The translations under genes and the position numbers were made by a program. Shown here piece after piece: positions 33,274 to 41,504 of a stretch of 64,000 bases of DNA (within the stretch, counting starts at the first letter, position 1; each line of letters starts with the position of its first letter). Origin of the DNA: Pandoraea iniqua (GTDB lineage: Bacteria > Pseudomonadota > Gammaproteobacteria > Burkholderiales > Burkholderiaceae); contig NZ_CABPSF010000008.1 of the NCBI RefSeq assembly GCF_902459685.1, forward strand, positions 223,551 through 287,550, read 5' to 3'. The notes beneath the pieces are model-generated. The model was not told the origin of the DNA. It saw only the letters and a list, made by a program, of their open reading frames with translations, and did no database searches.

Positions 33274-33366
33274 CCGGGCAATGGGCTGTTTGCCCATCGG
33301 TCATCGGAACACTGTCACATTGGCCGTCTAACGTGGAGGTCCCTACCAAGCTGCCGGGCCTCTGCG

Positions 33367-35043
33367 ATGACTGCTCACGACACCCAACCCGATGATGGCG
33401 ACGCAATTTACGACGTGAATCACGACGCGCATCTTGACGTCATGCCCGATCTCGCCCGCCGTCGCCTGCTCGCCGCAGCGGGCATCGGTGCCGTGGGGAT
33501 GATGGCGCCGCTGGGTGCCGAAGCCGCAGGCAAGGCGGCGGTAGCAACGACGGCCCCGGCACTGGCAGGCAGCTCGCCCGACCCCGTCGCCACGCCGCCG
33601 GTCGCGGGCCTGCATCTTCAGTTCGGTGCCGACGCCTCGCGCGAGATCGTGGTGTCGTGGCACACGCTCCAGCCGGTCAAGCGTCCTCGCGTACTGCTCG
33701 GCCGTCCTGACGGCCGGTTAGAGAAAACGGTCGCTGCCGACGAAGTGCACTATGTCGACGGCAAGTCGAAACAGACCGTATATGCCTATCACGCGAAGAT
33801 TGGCGCGCTGGCTTCCGACTCCGCGTATCTCTACGCCGCGCTGCACGACGGCGCAGAGCCGCAATTCGGCACGTTCCGCACGGCACCACGCGGACGCCAG
33901 CCGCTGCGCTTCACCAGTTTCGGCGATCAGGGCACGCCGACCCTCGGCAAACTCTTCACGCCGCCGGCCGGTGTCACCTTGCCGCCCACCTATGTGAACG
34001 ACAACCTCGGCTCGCCGGTGGCCGGCGATACGGTGCTTGGCGTCGAGCGTTTGCGCCCGCTGTTCCACCTGTTCAATGGCGATCTTTGCTACGCCAATCT
34101 CGCGCAGGATCGCGTGCGCACGTGGTGGGACTTTTGGAACAACAACACGCGCAGTGCCCGCAATCGCCCGTGGATGCCGTCACCGGGCAATCACGAGAAC
34201 GAACTCGGCAACGGACCGATCGGCTATCAGGCTTACCAGACGTATTTCTCGGTGCCCCCCGCCGAAGGCCAGTCCGATGTAACGCGTGGCCTCTGGTACG
34301 CCTTCACGGCGGGTGCCGTACGTGTGATCGCCATCGCTAACGACGACGTGTGCTATCAGGACGCCGGCGACTCTTACGTGCGCGGTTATTCCAACGGCGC
34401 GCAAAAATCATGGCTAGAAAAGGAACTGACGGCCGCCCGCGCCGACCGGTCAATCGACTGGCTGATCGTCTGCATGCATCAGGTGGCTATTTCCACCGCC
34501 GACAAATTCAACGGCGCCGATCTGGGGATCCGTGAAGAATGGCTGCCGCTGTTTGACAAGTACGGCGTCGATCTGGTCGTGTGCGGCCATGAACACCACT
34601 ACGAGCGCTCGCACCCGATTCGGGGCCAGCAGGCCAACGGCACGCTGACGCCGATTCCGGTCGCTACTGGCACGGAAGTCATCGACACCACGCAGGGCAC
34701 CGTTCACATGGTGATCGGCGGTGGCGGCACTTCGGCACCGTCCAATCAGTTGCTGTTCAATCCGCCGTGCTGCCGGGTCATTACCGGTGTGGGCGAGCGC
34801 GACGAGAAAACCGGCAAGCGCCCGCCGATCTACGTCAAGGAAGATGCCCCGTGGTCGGCCGTGCGCAATGCCGCACGCGCGTACGGTTTTGCGTCGTTCG
34901 ACGTCGACCCGGGACGCCATCCCGGCGATATGACGGAAATTCGCGTGACCTACTTCGACGTGGTGGGGCTGGACGGCCAGATCGCGCCTTTCGAACGATT
35001 CACGCTGCGCCGTCCGCGTCGCGATGGGGCGGGCCGGGGGTGA
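33367..35043 (+). CDS. Tat-exported purple-acid-phosphatase-like metallophosphoesterase
   Basis: A 558-residue secreted enzyme. A twin-arginine leader (DLARRRLLAAAGIGAVGMMAP, about 29-49) is followed by a fibronectin-like N-terminal domain (SREIVVSWHTL, YAYHAKIGAL, FGTFRTAP). The calcineurin-like catalytic domain has the full metal-ligand set in order: FGDQG, FNGDLCYAN, PGNHENE, CMHQV and GHEHHYERSHP. This is the architecture of purple acid phosphatases (PhoD-like in export route only). The insert NPPCCRVITG carries a Cys pair. It should release phosphate from organic phosphomonoesters in the periplasm or outside. It is a single gene, with a stem-loop downstream. I see no clear Pho box. Confidence 0.9.
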   Translation: MTAHDTQPDDGDAIYDVNHDAHLDVMPDLARRRLLAAAGIGAVGMMAPLGAEAAGKAAVATTAPALAGSSPDPVATPPVAGLHLQFGADASREIVVSWHTLQPVKRPRVLLGRPDGRLEKTVAADEVHYVDGKSKQTVYAYHAKIGALASDSAYLYAALHDGAEPQFGTFRTAPRGRQPLRFTSFGDQGTPTLGKLFTPPAGVTLPPTYVNDNLGSPVAGDTVLGVERLRPLFHLFNGDLCYANLAQDRVRTWWDFWNNNTRSARNRPWMPSPGNHENELGNGPIGYQAYQTYFSVPPAEGQSDVTRGLWYAFTAGAVRVIAIANDDVCYQDAGDSYVRGYSNGAQKSWLEKELTAARADRSIDWLIVCMHQVAISTADKFNGADLGIREEWLPLFDKYGVDLVVCGHEHHYERSHPIRGQQANGTLTPIPVATGTEVIDTTQGTVHMVIGGGGTSAPSNQLLFNPPCCRVITGVGERDEKTGKRPPIYVKEDAPWSAVRNAARAYGFASFDVDPGRHPGDMTEIRVTYFDVVGLDGQIAPFERFTLRRPRRDGAGRG

Positions 35044-35088
35044 GGTGTTGCCGGGACAGTGAGGGGCAGCCGGGCGACTAAGTCGGAC

Positions 35089-35121
35089 ACCGGATAGCCG
35101 GGGAATTGCTGGCTATCCGGT
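35089..35121. terminator. Stem-loop between convergent genes
   Basis: Perfect 11-bp arms ACCGGATAGCC (35089-35099) and GGCTATCCGGT (35111-35121) with an 11-base loop. There is no T-tract, so a Rho-dependent or processing role is possible. Confidence 0.5.
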
Positions 35122-35130
35122 TGATACAGA

Positions 35131-35160
35131 GTGCTTCAGGGCACTTCAGGGCGCTTCAGG
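35131..35160. repeat. Three tandem 10-bp direct repeats
   Basis: Three consecutive decamers ending CTTCAGG (35131-35160) lie between the stem-loop and the 3' end of the 3D-domain gene. They look like simple slippage; no function is assigned. Confidence 0.6.
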
Positions 35161-35917
35161 GAGACGGACGCCCATGCGCCGCGCGCAAACGGCGGGTGAT
35201 ATCGGCGTCGGTGATCACAACCGCGTCGAACGTGTGCTTGTCGTCGCTGGCGACCACGCCCGGCAGACAGTTTGCCGAGGTGGCGCCGCAGAACACGTCG
35301 ACGTGATTGCCCTTCACGGCGCCACCGGTGTCCCCTGCGAAGAAGTAGCCGTCATGCCGGATCTTCTCGCCATCGACGTCGACCATGACGCCACGCGCCG
35401 CCGCGATGTACACCACGGTGCCGTAGGGAATGACGCTGCTATCCACCGCGATCGTTCGCAGCGGCACCAACTGATAGCCGTTCACGCCGTCGCCGAATGG
35501 CCCCTTGGCGACCTCGAAGTAGCTCTTTCCCGTGGTCTTGATCCACGGCTTCTTGCGGGTACTGATCTTGAGCGTCGCAGCACAGTCGACCTGCTGGGTG
35601 CCGGTGCCCGCGTAGTTCAGCGTGTGGCGCGTATTGCCTTGCGTGACCTGAACGGTGCCTTCAATCGCGCTCAGACACCAGTCGCGTGGCGAAATATTGT
35701 CCGAGAGTGCATTGCCGGCGGCATCGCGAAACGGGATACCCGTGGGCACGCTCGCGACCGTGGTGACGTAGTAATGCGTTGCCCACAGCTTTTTCGGCGT
35801 GGCGCTGGCGGTGGGCGCCGGAAAGTCGAAATCGGCCTGCTGGGCGGTGCCCGCGTAAGCCATCAATGGCGATGCGAGTAACGCAATAGCGATAGCGATA
35901 TGGCGGCGAAGCGTCAT
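35156..35917 (-). CDS. Secreted 3D-domain (MltA C-terminal-like) protein
   Basis: A 253-residue exported protein starting MTLRRHIAIAIALL with a signal peptide ending YAGTA and GGAAG upstream. The C-terminal half is a 3D domain named for its three Asp, as in MltA lytic transglycosylases: RTIAVDSSVIPYGTVVYIAAA, then FFAGDTGGAVKGNHVDVFCG. The latter contains the GDTGG-x-IKG-x-xxDVF signature. The N-terminal half (LWATHYYVTTVAS, WCLSAIEGTVQV) has a Cys that may pair with Cys in VDCAATLK. No catalytic transglycosylase domain of MltA is present, so carbohydrate binding or a stand-alone murein hydrolase role are both possible. Convergent with the phosphatase gene. Confidence 0.85.
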   Translation of the reverse strand: MTLRRHIAIAIALLASPLMAYAGTAQQADFDFPAPTASATPKKLWATHYYVTTVASVPTGIPFRDAAGNALSDNISPRDWCLSAIEGTVQVTQGNTRHTLNYAGTGTQQVDCAATLKISTRKKPWIKTTGKSYFEVAKGPFGDGVNGYQLVPLRTIAVDSSVIPYGTVVYIAAARGVMVDVDGEKIRHDGYFFAGDTGGAVKGNHVDVFCGATSANCLPGVVASDDKHTFDAVVITDADITRRLRAAHGRPSP

Positions 35918-36031
35918 GGGGCTTCCTGTTCCTGTGTTCCTGTGTACTGGCGGCACTCCCCGGCGTATCGACGCAGAGGCCGGAGCGTGCTGACGGGAAA
36001 TCGCGGGAGAGCGGGCAATCACTGTCTGCCG

Positions 36032-36682
36032 TCAGAGGCATTCCGAGAGGATGACCGGGAGAATTTGCGTCCCTTGATCCGTAATCAGACTCTTGAGCGT
36101 GCCCATGTACGAGAAATACAGGGCAGCGGCGCTGTCGTCGAGCTTGCTCGGCATTGGCAACAAGGCAGCCGTCTTGGTGTTGCCGATGCCATGCACCGAC
36201 AAGCTGATGCTGCCATCGAACTTGTTGGCATTGCCTGAGGCCGAGAGGAAACCGAACAGGTTGGAGAGCGAGATCGAACCGGACTTTGAGATGTAGTGAA
36301 GGCGCATCTCGATCGAAATTCCGTACTTCTTCCCGCCGTCCGACAGGTATTGCTTGAACGAGTAAATCGTCAGGAATTCATTGCCGCTGGCGCTGGCTTG
36401 TCCCACGACAACGTCCAACTTTCCGTCGCCGGAGACCTGATACGTCGTGAGTGTGGTTTCCAGCTCGTTGAGCTGTTCAGGCTTGATCTGGAGTTCGCCG
36501 ACGGTCGACGTCGAGGTGAGGTTCTTCTCGGGTGCGAACAAAGGCTTGAGTTGTGACGCGTTGACACTCGTGTTCAGCAGCGAGGCCTCGGAGTTACAGC
36601 GATTGCTTGCCGCCCAGCCCAGAGAAGGCAACAAGGCGATGGCCACCGCACTGACGGCGGTGATGGCCGAATACCGGTTCAT
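36032..36682 (-). CDS. Secreted protein of unknown function
   Basis: A 216-residue protein with a clear signal peptide (MNRYSAITAVSAVAIALLPSLGWAAS) and GGGGAAAC seven bases before the start. The mature protein has few charged residues, many Ser/Thr/Leu and only two Cys (Cys29 close to the cleavage site and the penultimate Cys215), which could form a disulfide joining the two ends. Alternating stretches such as GKLDVVVGQASASGNEFLTI and YGISIEMRLHYISKSGSISL suggest a beta-rich fold. I recognise no family. It lies upstream of the 3D-domain gene in the same direction (114-bp gap), so the pair may be co-expressed. Confidence 0.72.
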   Translation of the reverse strand: MNRYSAITAVSAVAIALLPSLGWAASNRCNSEASLLNTSVNASQLKPLFAPEKNLTSTSTVGELQIKPEQLNELETTLTTYQVSGDGKLDVVVGQASASGNEFLTIYSFKQYLSDGGKKYGISIEMRLHYISKSGSISLSNLFGFLSASGNANKFDGSISLSVHGIGNTKTAALLPMPSKLDDSAAALYFSYMGTLKSLITDQGTQILPVILSECL

Positions 36683-36932
36683 ATCGTTTCCCCTGCGGCG
36701 CTTGGCGCCGTTACAGCAACGTCATTATTTTTACCCCGCCGCGCGCCGGTGTTGGCCCAGCGCCGGGGACTTGTCATTCAAAACGTGCTATCTACGACGC
36801 GCCGTGACGGGTGACCCGATGCCACCGACGCGCGTCAGAAAATAAGGGAAACGAAAATCCTTGGGAATCCTTCAAATGGACGATGGGTAGGGCAAGCCTT
36901 CGTCCGGGCGGGGGGCGCCGGCATCGGGGAAT

Positions 36933-37559
36933 TCAATTGCCGGATTTTCGGTACAACGCCAGCCCGCCCGCGAGGGAAAACATCACGACGGCACACACGC
37001 GGTTCAGGCGTTTCAGGCCACGTGCCGTCATCAGACGCGCCGCCTGTACGCCACCGGTCGCGTACAGCGTCATCACGACGATATCGACCAGCGCAAACAC
37101 CACGGCAAGCACGGCGTACTGCGGCACTTGCGGCATCGACGTGTTGACGAACTGTGGCAAGAACGCAGACAGGAACAACAGAATCTTCGGATTGGTGAGC
37201 GTCACGCCGAAGCTGCGCAGAAATACCCGGCGCGCGCTCATGTCCGCCTTGATGCGCACCTGACTCAGATCCTTCGGATGGCTGCGCCACAACTGCACGG
37301 CCAGCCAGACGAGATAGAGCACGCCGACCCATTTGACCGTCGCGAAGAGCATGGCCGATGCCGACAGCAACGCGCCCAGCCCGGCACCGACCGCCGCGAC
37401 GATGGCAATGTCGGAGAGTGCCGCGCCGCACATCCCGACCAGCACGACCCGCCAGTTACCGGAGATGCCGTTGGCCAGCGCCAGCAACGTGGTCGGGCCG
37501 GGAATCAGGCCGCCGATGAGCGCGGCGGTAGCATAAATCGCAAGCGTGGAAAGTTGCAT
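36933..37559 (-). CDS. LysE/RhtB-family amino-acid exporter
   Basis: A 208-residue membrane protein with about six helices. Family hallmarks: the first helix IYATAALIGGLIPGPTTLLALANGISG (the PGP motif of RhtB/LysE), GMCGAALSDIAIVAAVGAGLG, VLYLVWLAVQLWRS, FLRSFGVTLTNPKILLFLSAFLPQFV (the NPK signature) and a terminal hydrophobic helix. It exports amino acids or their analogues by proton antiport. The ATG at 37559 is the usual family start although the frame extends upstream. A gap of about 90 bp separates it from the quinone reductase stop. Confidence 0.92.
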   Translation of the reverse strand: MQLSTLAIYATAALIGGLIPGPTTLLALANGISGNWRVVLVGMCGAALSDIAIVAAVGAGLGALLSASAMLFATVKWVGVLYLVWLAVQLWRSHPKDLSQVRIKADMSARRVFLRSFGVTLTNPKILLFLSAFLPQFVNTSMPQVPQYAVLAVVFALVDIVVMTLYATGGVQAARLMTARGLKRLNRVCAVVMFSLAGGLALYRKSGN

Positions 37560-37653
37560 GACGACGCACCGAAAGGGGGAATCGGCTGCCAGTCTTGCAG
37601 ATAACCTGCGCGTCGGCAAGCGGCTGGCGGGGCCGCTCACCGGGGGAACGTCG

Positions 37654-38430
37654 TCAGTCGACGTGAGCCGCAAAACCGGTCTTGCCGGGGGCGATAGCGT
37701 CCTTGAGCGTGAGCGCAGGGATCTCGTACTGGCCATCGTTCTGGCGGCGGAACGCAATCGGTGGCGTCGTCGCGAGCGTGTCGAGACGCTCGCCAAGCTG
37801 GCGCGTCATCTGGTCGAAACGCGCCGCGTCGGTGCGGCCCGTGCGGTACATCACATGCGGCGGCAGCACATCGAAGCCCGGGTAGAACAACATGCCGTGC
37901 TGAATCGGGAACAGCACGTCGTCGATCGGGCCGTTGATGCCGCGCGGGCTGTAATGCGAATCCCAGCCACCGGTCGTCACGACGAGCATCGCGCGCTTGC
38001 CGGCCATCGACCCTTCGCCGTAACGCAAGCCCCAACGCGCATCGGAGTGCTCGCCAACGCCGTACGCAAAGCCGTAGGCATACACGCGATCGATCCAGCC
38101 CTTCATGATGGCGGGCATCGAGAACCACCACAGCGGGAATTGCAGGATCACCGTGTCGGCCCAGCGCAGTTTTTCTTGTTCGCGTGCAATGTCGGGACTC
38201 TGCTGGCCGCTTTCATAAGCCTGCTTCGAGTCGAGCGACGGGTTGAACGGTGCGTCTGCCTCGTGCACGAGCGAGTCGTGCGTGTCGACAGTGGCCTTCC
38301 ACTGCATGGCGTACAGATCCGAGACTTGTACGTGGTGTCCAGCCGCTTCGAGCCGTTGTACGGCAAAGTCGCGCAGCGCGCCGTTCAGCGAGCGCGGCTC
38401 CGGGTGCGCATAGACGATCAGGACATTCAT
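37654..38430 (-). CDS. NAD(P)H:quinone reductase, NQO/MdaB/KefF-type flavodoxin fold
   Basis: A 258-residue flavoprotein. N-terminal NVLIVYAHPEPRSLNGAL is the flavodoxin-like FMN/FAD phosphate site. Then come VSDLYAMQWKATVD, a central ADTVILQFPLWWFSMPAIMKGWIDRVYAYGFAYG block typical of two-electron quinone reductases, and VTTGGWDSHYSPRGINGPIDD. GGAGGT lies upstream of the ATG. It reduces quinones or electrophilic substrates to hydroquinones. It is divergent from a LysR gene, the usual arrangement of an inducible detoxifying reductase. The C-terminal 50 residues match the longer NQO-like branch rather than KefF. Confidence 0.9.
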   Translation of the reverse strand: MNVLIVYAHPEPRSLNGALRDFAVQRLEAAGHHVQVSDLYAMQWKATVDTHDSLVHEADAPFNPSLDSKQAYESGQQSPDIAREQEKLRWADTVILQFPLWWFSMPAIMKGWIDRVYAYGFAYGVGEHSDARWGLRYGEGSMAGKRAMLVVTTGGWDSHYSPRGINGPIDDVLFPIQHGMLFYPGFDVLPPHVMYRTGRTDAARFDQMTRQLGERLDTLATTPPIAFRRQNDGQYEIPALTLKDAIAPGKTGFAAHVD

Positions 38431-38499
38431 TGCCAACCTCCATTTCAAACTGGGAACCTCAGCAAAGCGTTGAGGGAATGAAGGCAGCTTAGGTGGGCA

Positions 38500-38539
38500 G
38501 CAGGTATATTGGAAATGAATTGCTGATATTGCAGGTATA
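38500..38539. promoter_or_regulatory. Paired direct repeats in the quinone-reductase/LysR promoter
   Basis: GCAGGTATA occurs at 38500-38508 and again at 38531-38539, exactly 31 bp apart (about three helical turns). Both copies lie between the divergent genes, the second ending 4 bp before the LysR start. They could be the two contact regions of a LysR tetramer. Confidence 0.45.
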
Positions 38540-38542
38540 ACC

Positions 38543-39433
38543 ATGGTTAATTTACGAAGCATCGACCTGAATCTGCTCGTCACGCTCGACGTGTTGCTGG
38601 ACGAGCAGAACGTGACGCGCGCGGCGCAACGGCTGCACTTCTCGCAGCCGGCGGTGAGCGTGCATCTGGCGAAGTTGCGCGAGCTACTGGGTGACCCGTT
38701 GTTGTTGCCCGGCCCGCGTGGCATGCGCCCGACCGTGCGAGCCGAGGCGCTGCGCGAGCCACTGCGTGACGCGCTGGCGGCGCTGTCGAAGGCGGTGGCG
38801 CCGGCCGACCCGTTCGATCCGGCGCGCGCCGATCACACTTGGCGGATTGCCGCGACCGACTACACCGAGTCGACGGTGATCTTGCCGATGCTGCCCGGCT
38901 TGCGTGCCGTAGCGCCGCACACGCGTCTCGCGCTGATTGAGATGACGCCCGCGCTGATGGCGAAGCAGGCGGAGCAGGGCGATATCGATCTGGCGTTTCA
39001 CACGACGGACGGCTCGCCCGATGGGCTGCGCCGCCGTAAGCTATTCACCGAGCGCTATGTGCTGGTGGGGCGTCGCGACCATCCGAAGCTGCGCCGCCGT
39101 CCGACGCTCAAGCAGTTCTGCGCGCTGGAGCACGTGATGGTGTCCCAGAGCGGTGGTTTTCAGGCAGGGACGGACGAGGTGCTGGCCGCGCTGGGGCATG
39201 CGCGTCGCGTGGTGTTATCGGTGCCGCACTTTCTCGTTGCGCGCGCTGCGATTGCGACGTCGGATCTTGTGGCCATGGCACCCGAGCGATTGGTGCGCGA
39301 CGACCCCGCGCTGCAAATCGTGGCCGCCCCCGTCGAGGTGCCGGGGTTTGAGATTTCCATGCTGTGGCACGAGCGCGTGCACCGGGATCCGGCGCACCAA
39401 TGGCTGCGGGAGCGCATTGCGAATGCCGTGTAG
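38543..39433 (+). CDS. LysR-family regulator of the quinone reductase
   Basis: A 296-residue LysR protein of the NodD/NahR-like branch: MVNLRSIDLNLLVTLDVLLDEQNVTRAAQRL, FSQPAVSVHLAKLRELL, and GMRPTVRAEAL. The effector domain follows (WRIAATDYTESTVILPMLPGL, DIDLAFHT, RRKLFTERYVLVGRRDHP). The 'DLNLLVTLDVLL-E-NVTRAA' opening is characteristic of this subgroup, which often responds to aromatic compounds. It is divergent from the quinone reductase, with paired repeats in the shared promoter. Confidence 0.92.
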   Translation: MVNLRSIDLNLLVTLDVLLDEQNVTRAAQRLHFSQPAVSVHLAKLRELLGDPLLLPGPRGMRPTVRAEALREPLRDALAALSKAVAPADPFDPARADHTWRIAATDYTESTVILPMLPGLRAVAPHTRLALIEMTPALMAKQAEQGDIDLAFHTTDGSPDGLRRRKLFTERYVLVGRRDHPKLRRRPTLKQFCALEHVMVSQSGGFQAGTDEVLAALGHARRVVLSVPHFLVARAAIATSDLVAMAPERLVRDDPALQIVAAPVEVPGFEISMLWHERVHRDPAHQWLRERIANAV

Positions 39434-39471
39434 GGGCAGCAAATCCGTGCGCATGATCCAACGGATTGGGG

Positions 39472-39489
39472 TGTAAAAGAGACTTTACA
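39472..39489. promoter_or_regulatory. Twin operator, copy 1
   Basis: TGTAAA (39472-39477) and TTTACA (39484-39489) form an inverted repeat with a 6-bp centre. The whole element resembles the second copy 40 bp downstream, including the flanking G and TGA. Confidence 0.68.
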
Positions 39490-39511
39490 TGACGTCGCGA
39501 TTTCGCTATCG

Positions 39512-39529
39512 TGTAAAGCATCCTTTACA
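39512..39529. promoter_or_regulatory. Twin operator, copy 2
   Basis: TGTAAAG (39512-39518) and CTTTACA (39523-39529) are perfect arms around 4 bp. It is offset by exactly 40 bp from copy 1 and lies 12 bp before the membrane-protein start. It is likely bound by the XRE protein encoded two genes on. Confidence 0.7.
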
Positions 39530-39541
39530 TGAGGTTGAGCA

Positions 39542-39916
39542 ATGCGAATTTACGTCAAGGAGTTGGGCGGGGCGTTGGTGGCTTACACCGTGCTGCTGAT
39601 TGGGTCGATCAAAGTATTGCAGGCGCTGCCGGACTTGCCGCAATACGCGCGCGCCTTGATCGCGCTGACACCGGTGTTGCCGGGCGCAGGCGTGTGCTGG
39701 GCCATCGTCCGGAATTTGCGGCGGATGGATGAGTTGCAGCAACGCATTCAGCTTGAGGCGTTTGCCATCGCGTTCGCGGGGACGGGCCTGATCACCTTTG
39801 CTTACGGGTTTCTCGAAGGCATCGGGTTCCCGAAGCTTTCACTGTTCGTGGTGTGGCCGCTGATGTGTGCGTTGTGGATTGTGGCGGGGCAACTGTGCGC
39901 CGCCCGGTATCGCTGA
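39542..39916 (+). CDS. Small four-helix membrane protein paired with an XRE regulator
   Basis: A 124-residue integral membrane protein with four hydrophobic segments near residues 12-30, 38-57, 74-92 and 98-117. A charged loop NLRRMDELQQRIQLEA sits between helices 2 and 3, a pattern seen in many small proteins encoded next to YozG/XRE-type regulators. No catalytic motif is recognised. It starts 12 bp after the second of two operator-like inverted repeats and is followed at 35 bp by the regulator, so the two form an autoregulated unit. Function unknown. Confidence 0.78.
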   Translation: MRIYVKELGGALVAYTVLLIGSIKVLQALPDLPQYARALIALTPVLPGAGVCWAIVRNLRRMDELQQRIQLEAFAIAFAGTGLITFAYGFLEGIGFPKLSLFVVWPLMCALWIVAGQLCAARYR

Positions 39917-39951
39917 TTGGGTGATCGGATGCGCGTACGCGACAACATACG

Positions 39952-40146
39952 ATGAAAAACGACGTCAAGGAATTGCGCCTCGCGCGCGGCTGGTCGCAGA
40001 GCGATTTGGGCACGGCGCTGGGCGTCTCGCGTCAGACCGTCAATGCGATCGAGAACCAGCGCTACGACCCGAGTCTGCCGTTAGCGTTTGCGATTGCCCG
40101 CGTGTTCGGTCTGCCGATCGAACAAATCTTCAGCGAGGGCGAGTGA
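39952..40146 (+). CDS. Minimal XRE-family HTH regulator
   Basis: A 64-residue protein consisting only of a Cro/CI helix-turn-helix: VKELRLARGWSQSDLGTALGVSRQTVNAIENQRYDPSLPLAFAIARVFGLPIEQIF. It matches the short regulators often found downstream of a small membrane protein (YozG-like). It is probably the autorepressor binding the twin TGTAAA-type repeats in front of the pair. No good ribosome-binding site precedes it, so translation may depend on the upstream gene. Its last 17 bp overlap the 3' end of zapE on the other strand. Confidence 0.88.
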   Translation: MKNDVKELRLARGWSQSDLGTALGVSRQTVNAIENQRYDPSLPLAFAIARVFGLPIEQIFSEGE

Positions 40147-41161
40147 GCGTACGGTGCTCGTAATCGAGCGACCCCATCTCGGCGAGTCGGCTGATCGTGC
40201 GCGAGAGATCGCGCCAGTCGCGCATGGCATCGAGCGCGGGAATCAACGCCGCGTCCGAGGCGATGATCAACGTGCGCTGCCGGTCGTAGCAGATATCCAC
40301 CAGCCAGAGAAATCGCTGCAAGGTGTCGGGCCGGCGTAGTCGCTCGAGATGCAACGCGTCGACAATCAGCGATTGCCAGTGTTCCGCCAGCGCCAGATAG
40401 TCCAGATGCGAACGATGCGCGACGCACAAGTCGTCGAAATTCGCCCACAACACATGTTCGCCCGAACTGCGTGCCGCTAGCGGGCGGCCCGCCAGCGAGA
40501 CTTCCGCCGCTGCGCCCGGCGGCGCGCCTTCGAGTTGCGCAAAGTGCTGCGGCAGCACGTCGTTCGCCACATCGAGCGGCGCAATCCAGCGTGAGAGCGA
40601 CGCGGGCTCGCCTCCCATCCGGTAATCGGTGGCGCCGTCGAAATGCACGATGGCGAAGCGCTGAACGATGACCGCAATGGTCGCCTCGAAACGTGCGTGA
40701 TATTCCGGATCGGGCAACAAGTCCTGCGGCGCGTAGTTCGACGTCAGCACGAGCTTCACGCCACGGGCGAGCGCGATATCGAGAAAGCGGCCGATCAAAA
40801 ACGCGTCGGCGATGTCGTGCACGTGGAATTCATCGAAGCACAGCAACGTCACACCAGTGAGCCAGCGATGGGCGACGGCGGCGAGCCGGTCGTCGCACTT
40901 GGGTTCGCGCACGAGCTGACGATGCATGTCGCGCAGAAATTCGTGGAAGTGCACCCGGCGCTTTTCGCCGGCGGCCACACTGAACGCCGTGTCGACCATC
41001 AGACTCTTGCCACGGCCGGGCTGGCCGTAGCAATACACACCGTCGAAGGGACTGGCGGGCGTGCCAAGGGCAGTGAGGGCCGCGAGAGCATCACGCTGAC
41101 GGCTATCGGGAACAACGTGGCGCTCGGCCAGCGCTTGCATTACGCGCGCGGCGTCGATCAT
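40130..41161 (-). CDS. zapE: ZapE/AFG1-type AAA+ ATPase
   Basis: A 343-residue AAA+ protein. Walker A is YGQPGRGKSL and Walker B LLCFDEFHVHDIADAF. RVHFHEFLRDMHRQL and LTSNYAPQDLLPDPEYHARF are family-specific, as is the C-terminal WLVDICYDRQRTLIIASD. Bacterial ZapE destabilises FtsZ polymers under stress; the eukaryotic homologue AFG1/LACE1 acts in mitochondrial protein quality control. A TTG twenty codons upstream is an alternative start, but MIDAARVMQALAE is the more natural N-terminus. This copy lies between an XRE module and a glyoxalase-fold gene rather than in the usual ribosomal-protein neighbourhood, so it may be a paralogue. Confidence 0.9.
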   Translation of the reverse strand: MIDAARVMQALAERHVVPDSRQRDALAALTALGTPASPFDGVYCYGQPGRGKSLMVDTAFSVAAGEKRRVHFHEFLRDMHRQLVREPKCDDRLAAVAHRWLTGVTLLCFDEFHVHDIADAFLIGRFLDIALARGVKLVLTSNYAPQDLLPDPEYHARFEATIAVIVQRFAIVHFDGATDYRMGGEPASLSRWIAPLDVANDVLPQHFAQLEGAPPGAAAEVSLAGRPLAARSSGEHVLWANFDDLCVAHRSHLDYLALAEHWQSLIVDALHLERLRRPDTLQRFLWLVDICYDRQRTLIIASDAALIPALDAMRDWRDLSRTISRLAEMGSLDYEHRTLTRPR

Positions 41162-41504
41162 GAGAATAGGGCTCCGCAATACAACGACCGGTCCGCCAAG
41201 CGTGGCGGGGGGCGGTGTCAACGAGCGCCACTATACCGGCGCGGCGCGCCGTCGGCCAATAGGGAATTCGGGGCGAAGTCATCGCATTCCGGCATGGCCG
41301 GGGTGCTTCCGGTTTTGCGGCGATTGCTGCTAGAATCGCCGGCAAGGCCGTTGCTGCCTGCCGCTCGCACCCGCAACCCGGGCACGGTGAAAGCATCGCA
41401 AGTCAAATGTCTGGCATGTCCGTCCCGTTCCATTGGCGACACGCATCAGCAACGCGAGCACTGATCAGCCCCGTCGCCGTAGAACGCTATCAAGGATGGC
41501 AAAC
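41162..41504. other. 343-bp divergent promoter region without a gene
   Basis: Between zapE and the glyoxalase-fold gene. I see no conserved coding frame. A plausible -10 element TAGAAT (41331-41336) faces the glyoxalase gene, with a weak TTCCGG 18 bp upstream, and AAGGA lies 8 bp before the gene start. No clear dyad or RNA structure was found. Confidence 0.4.
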
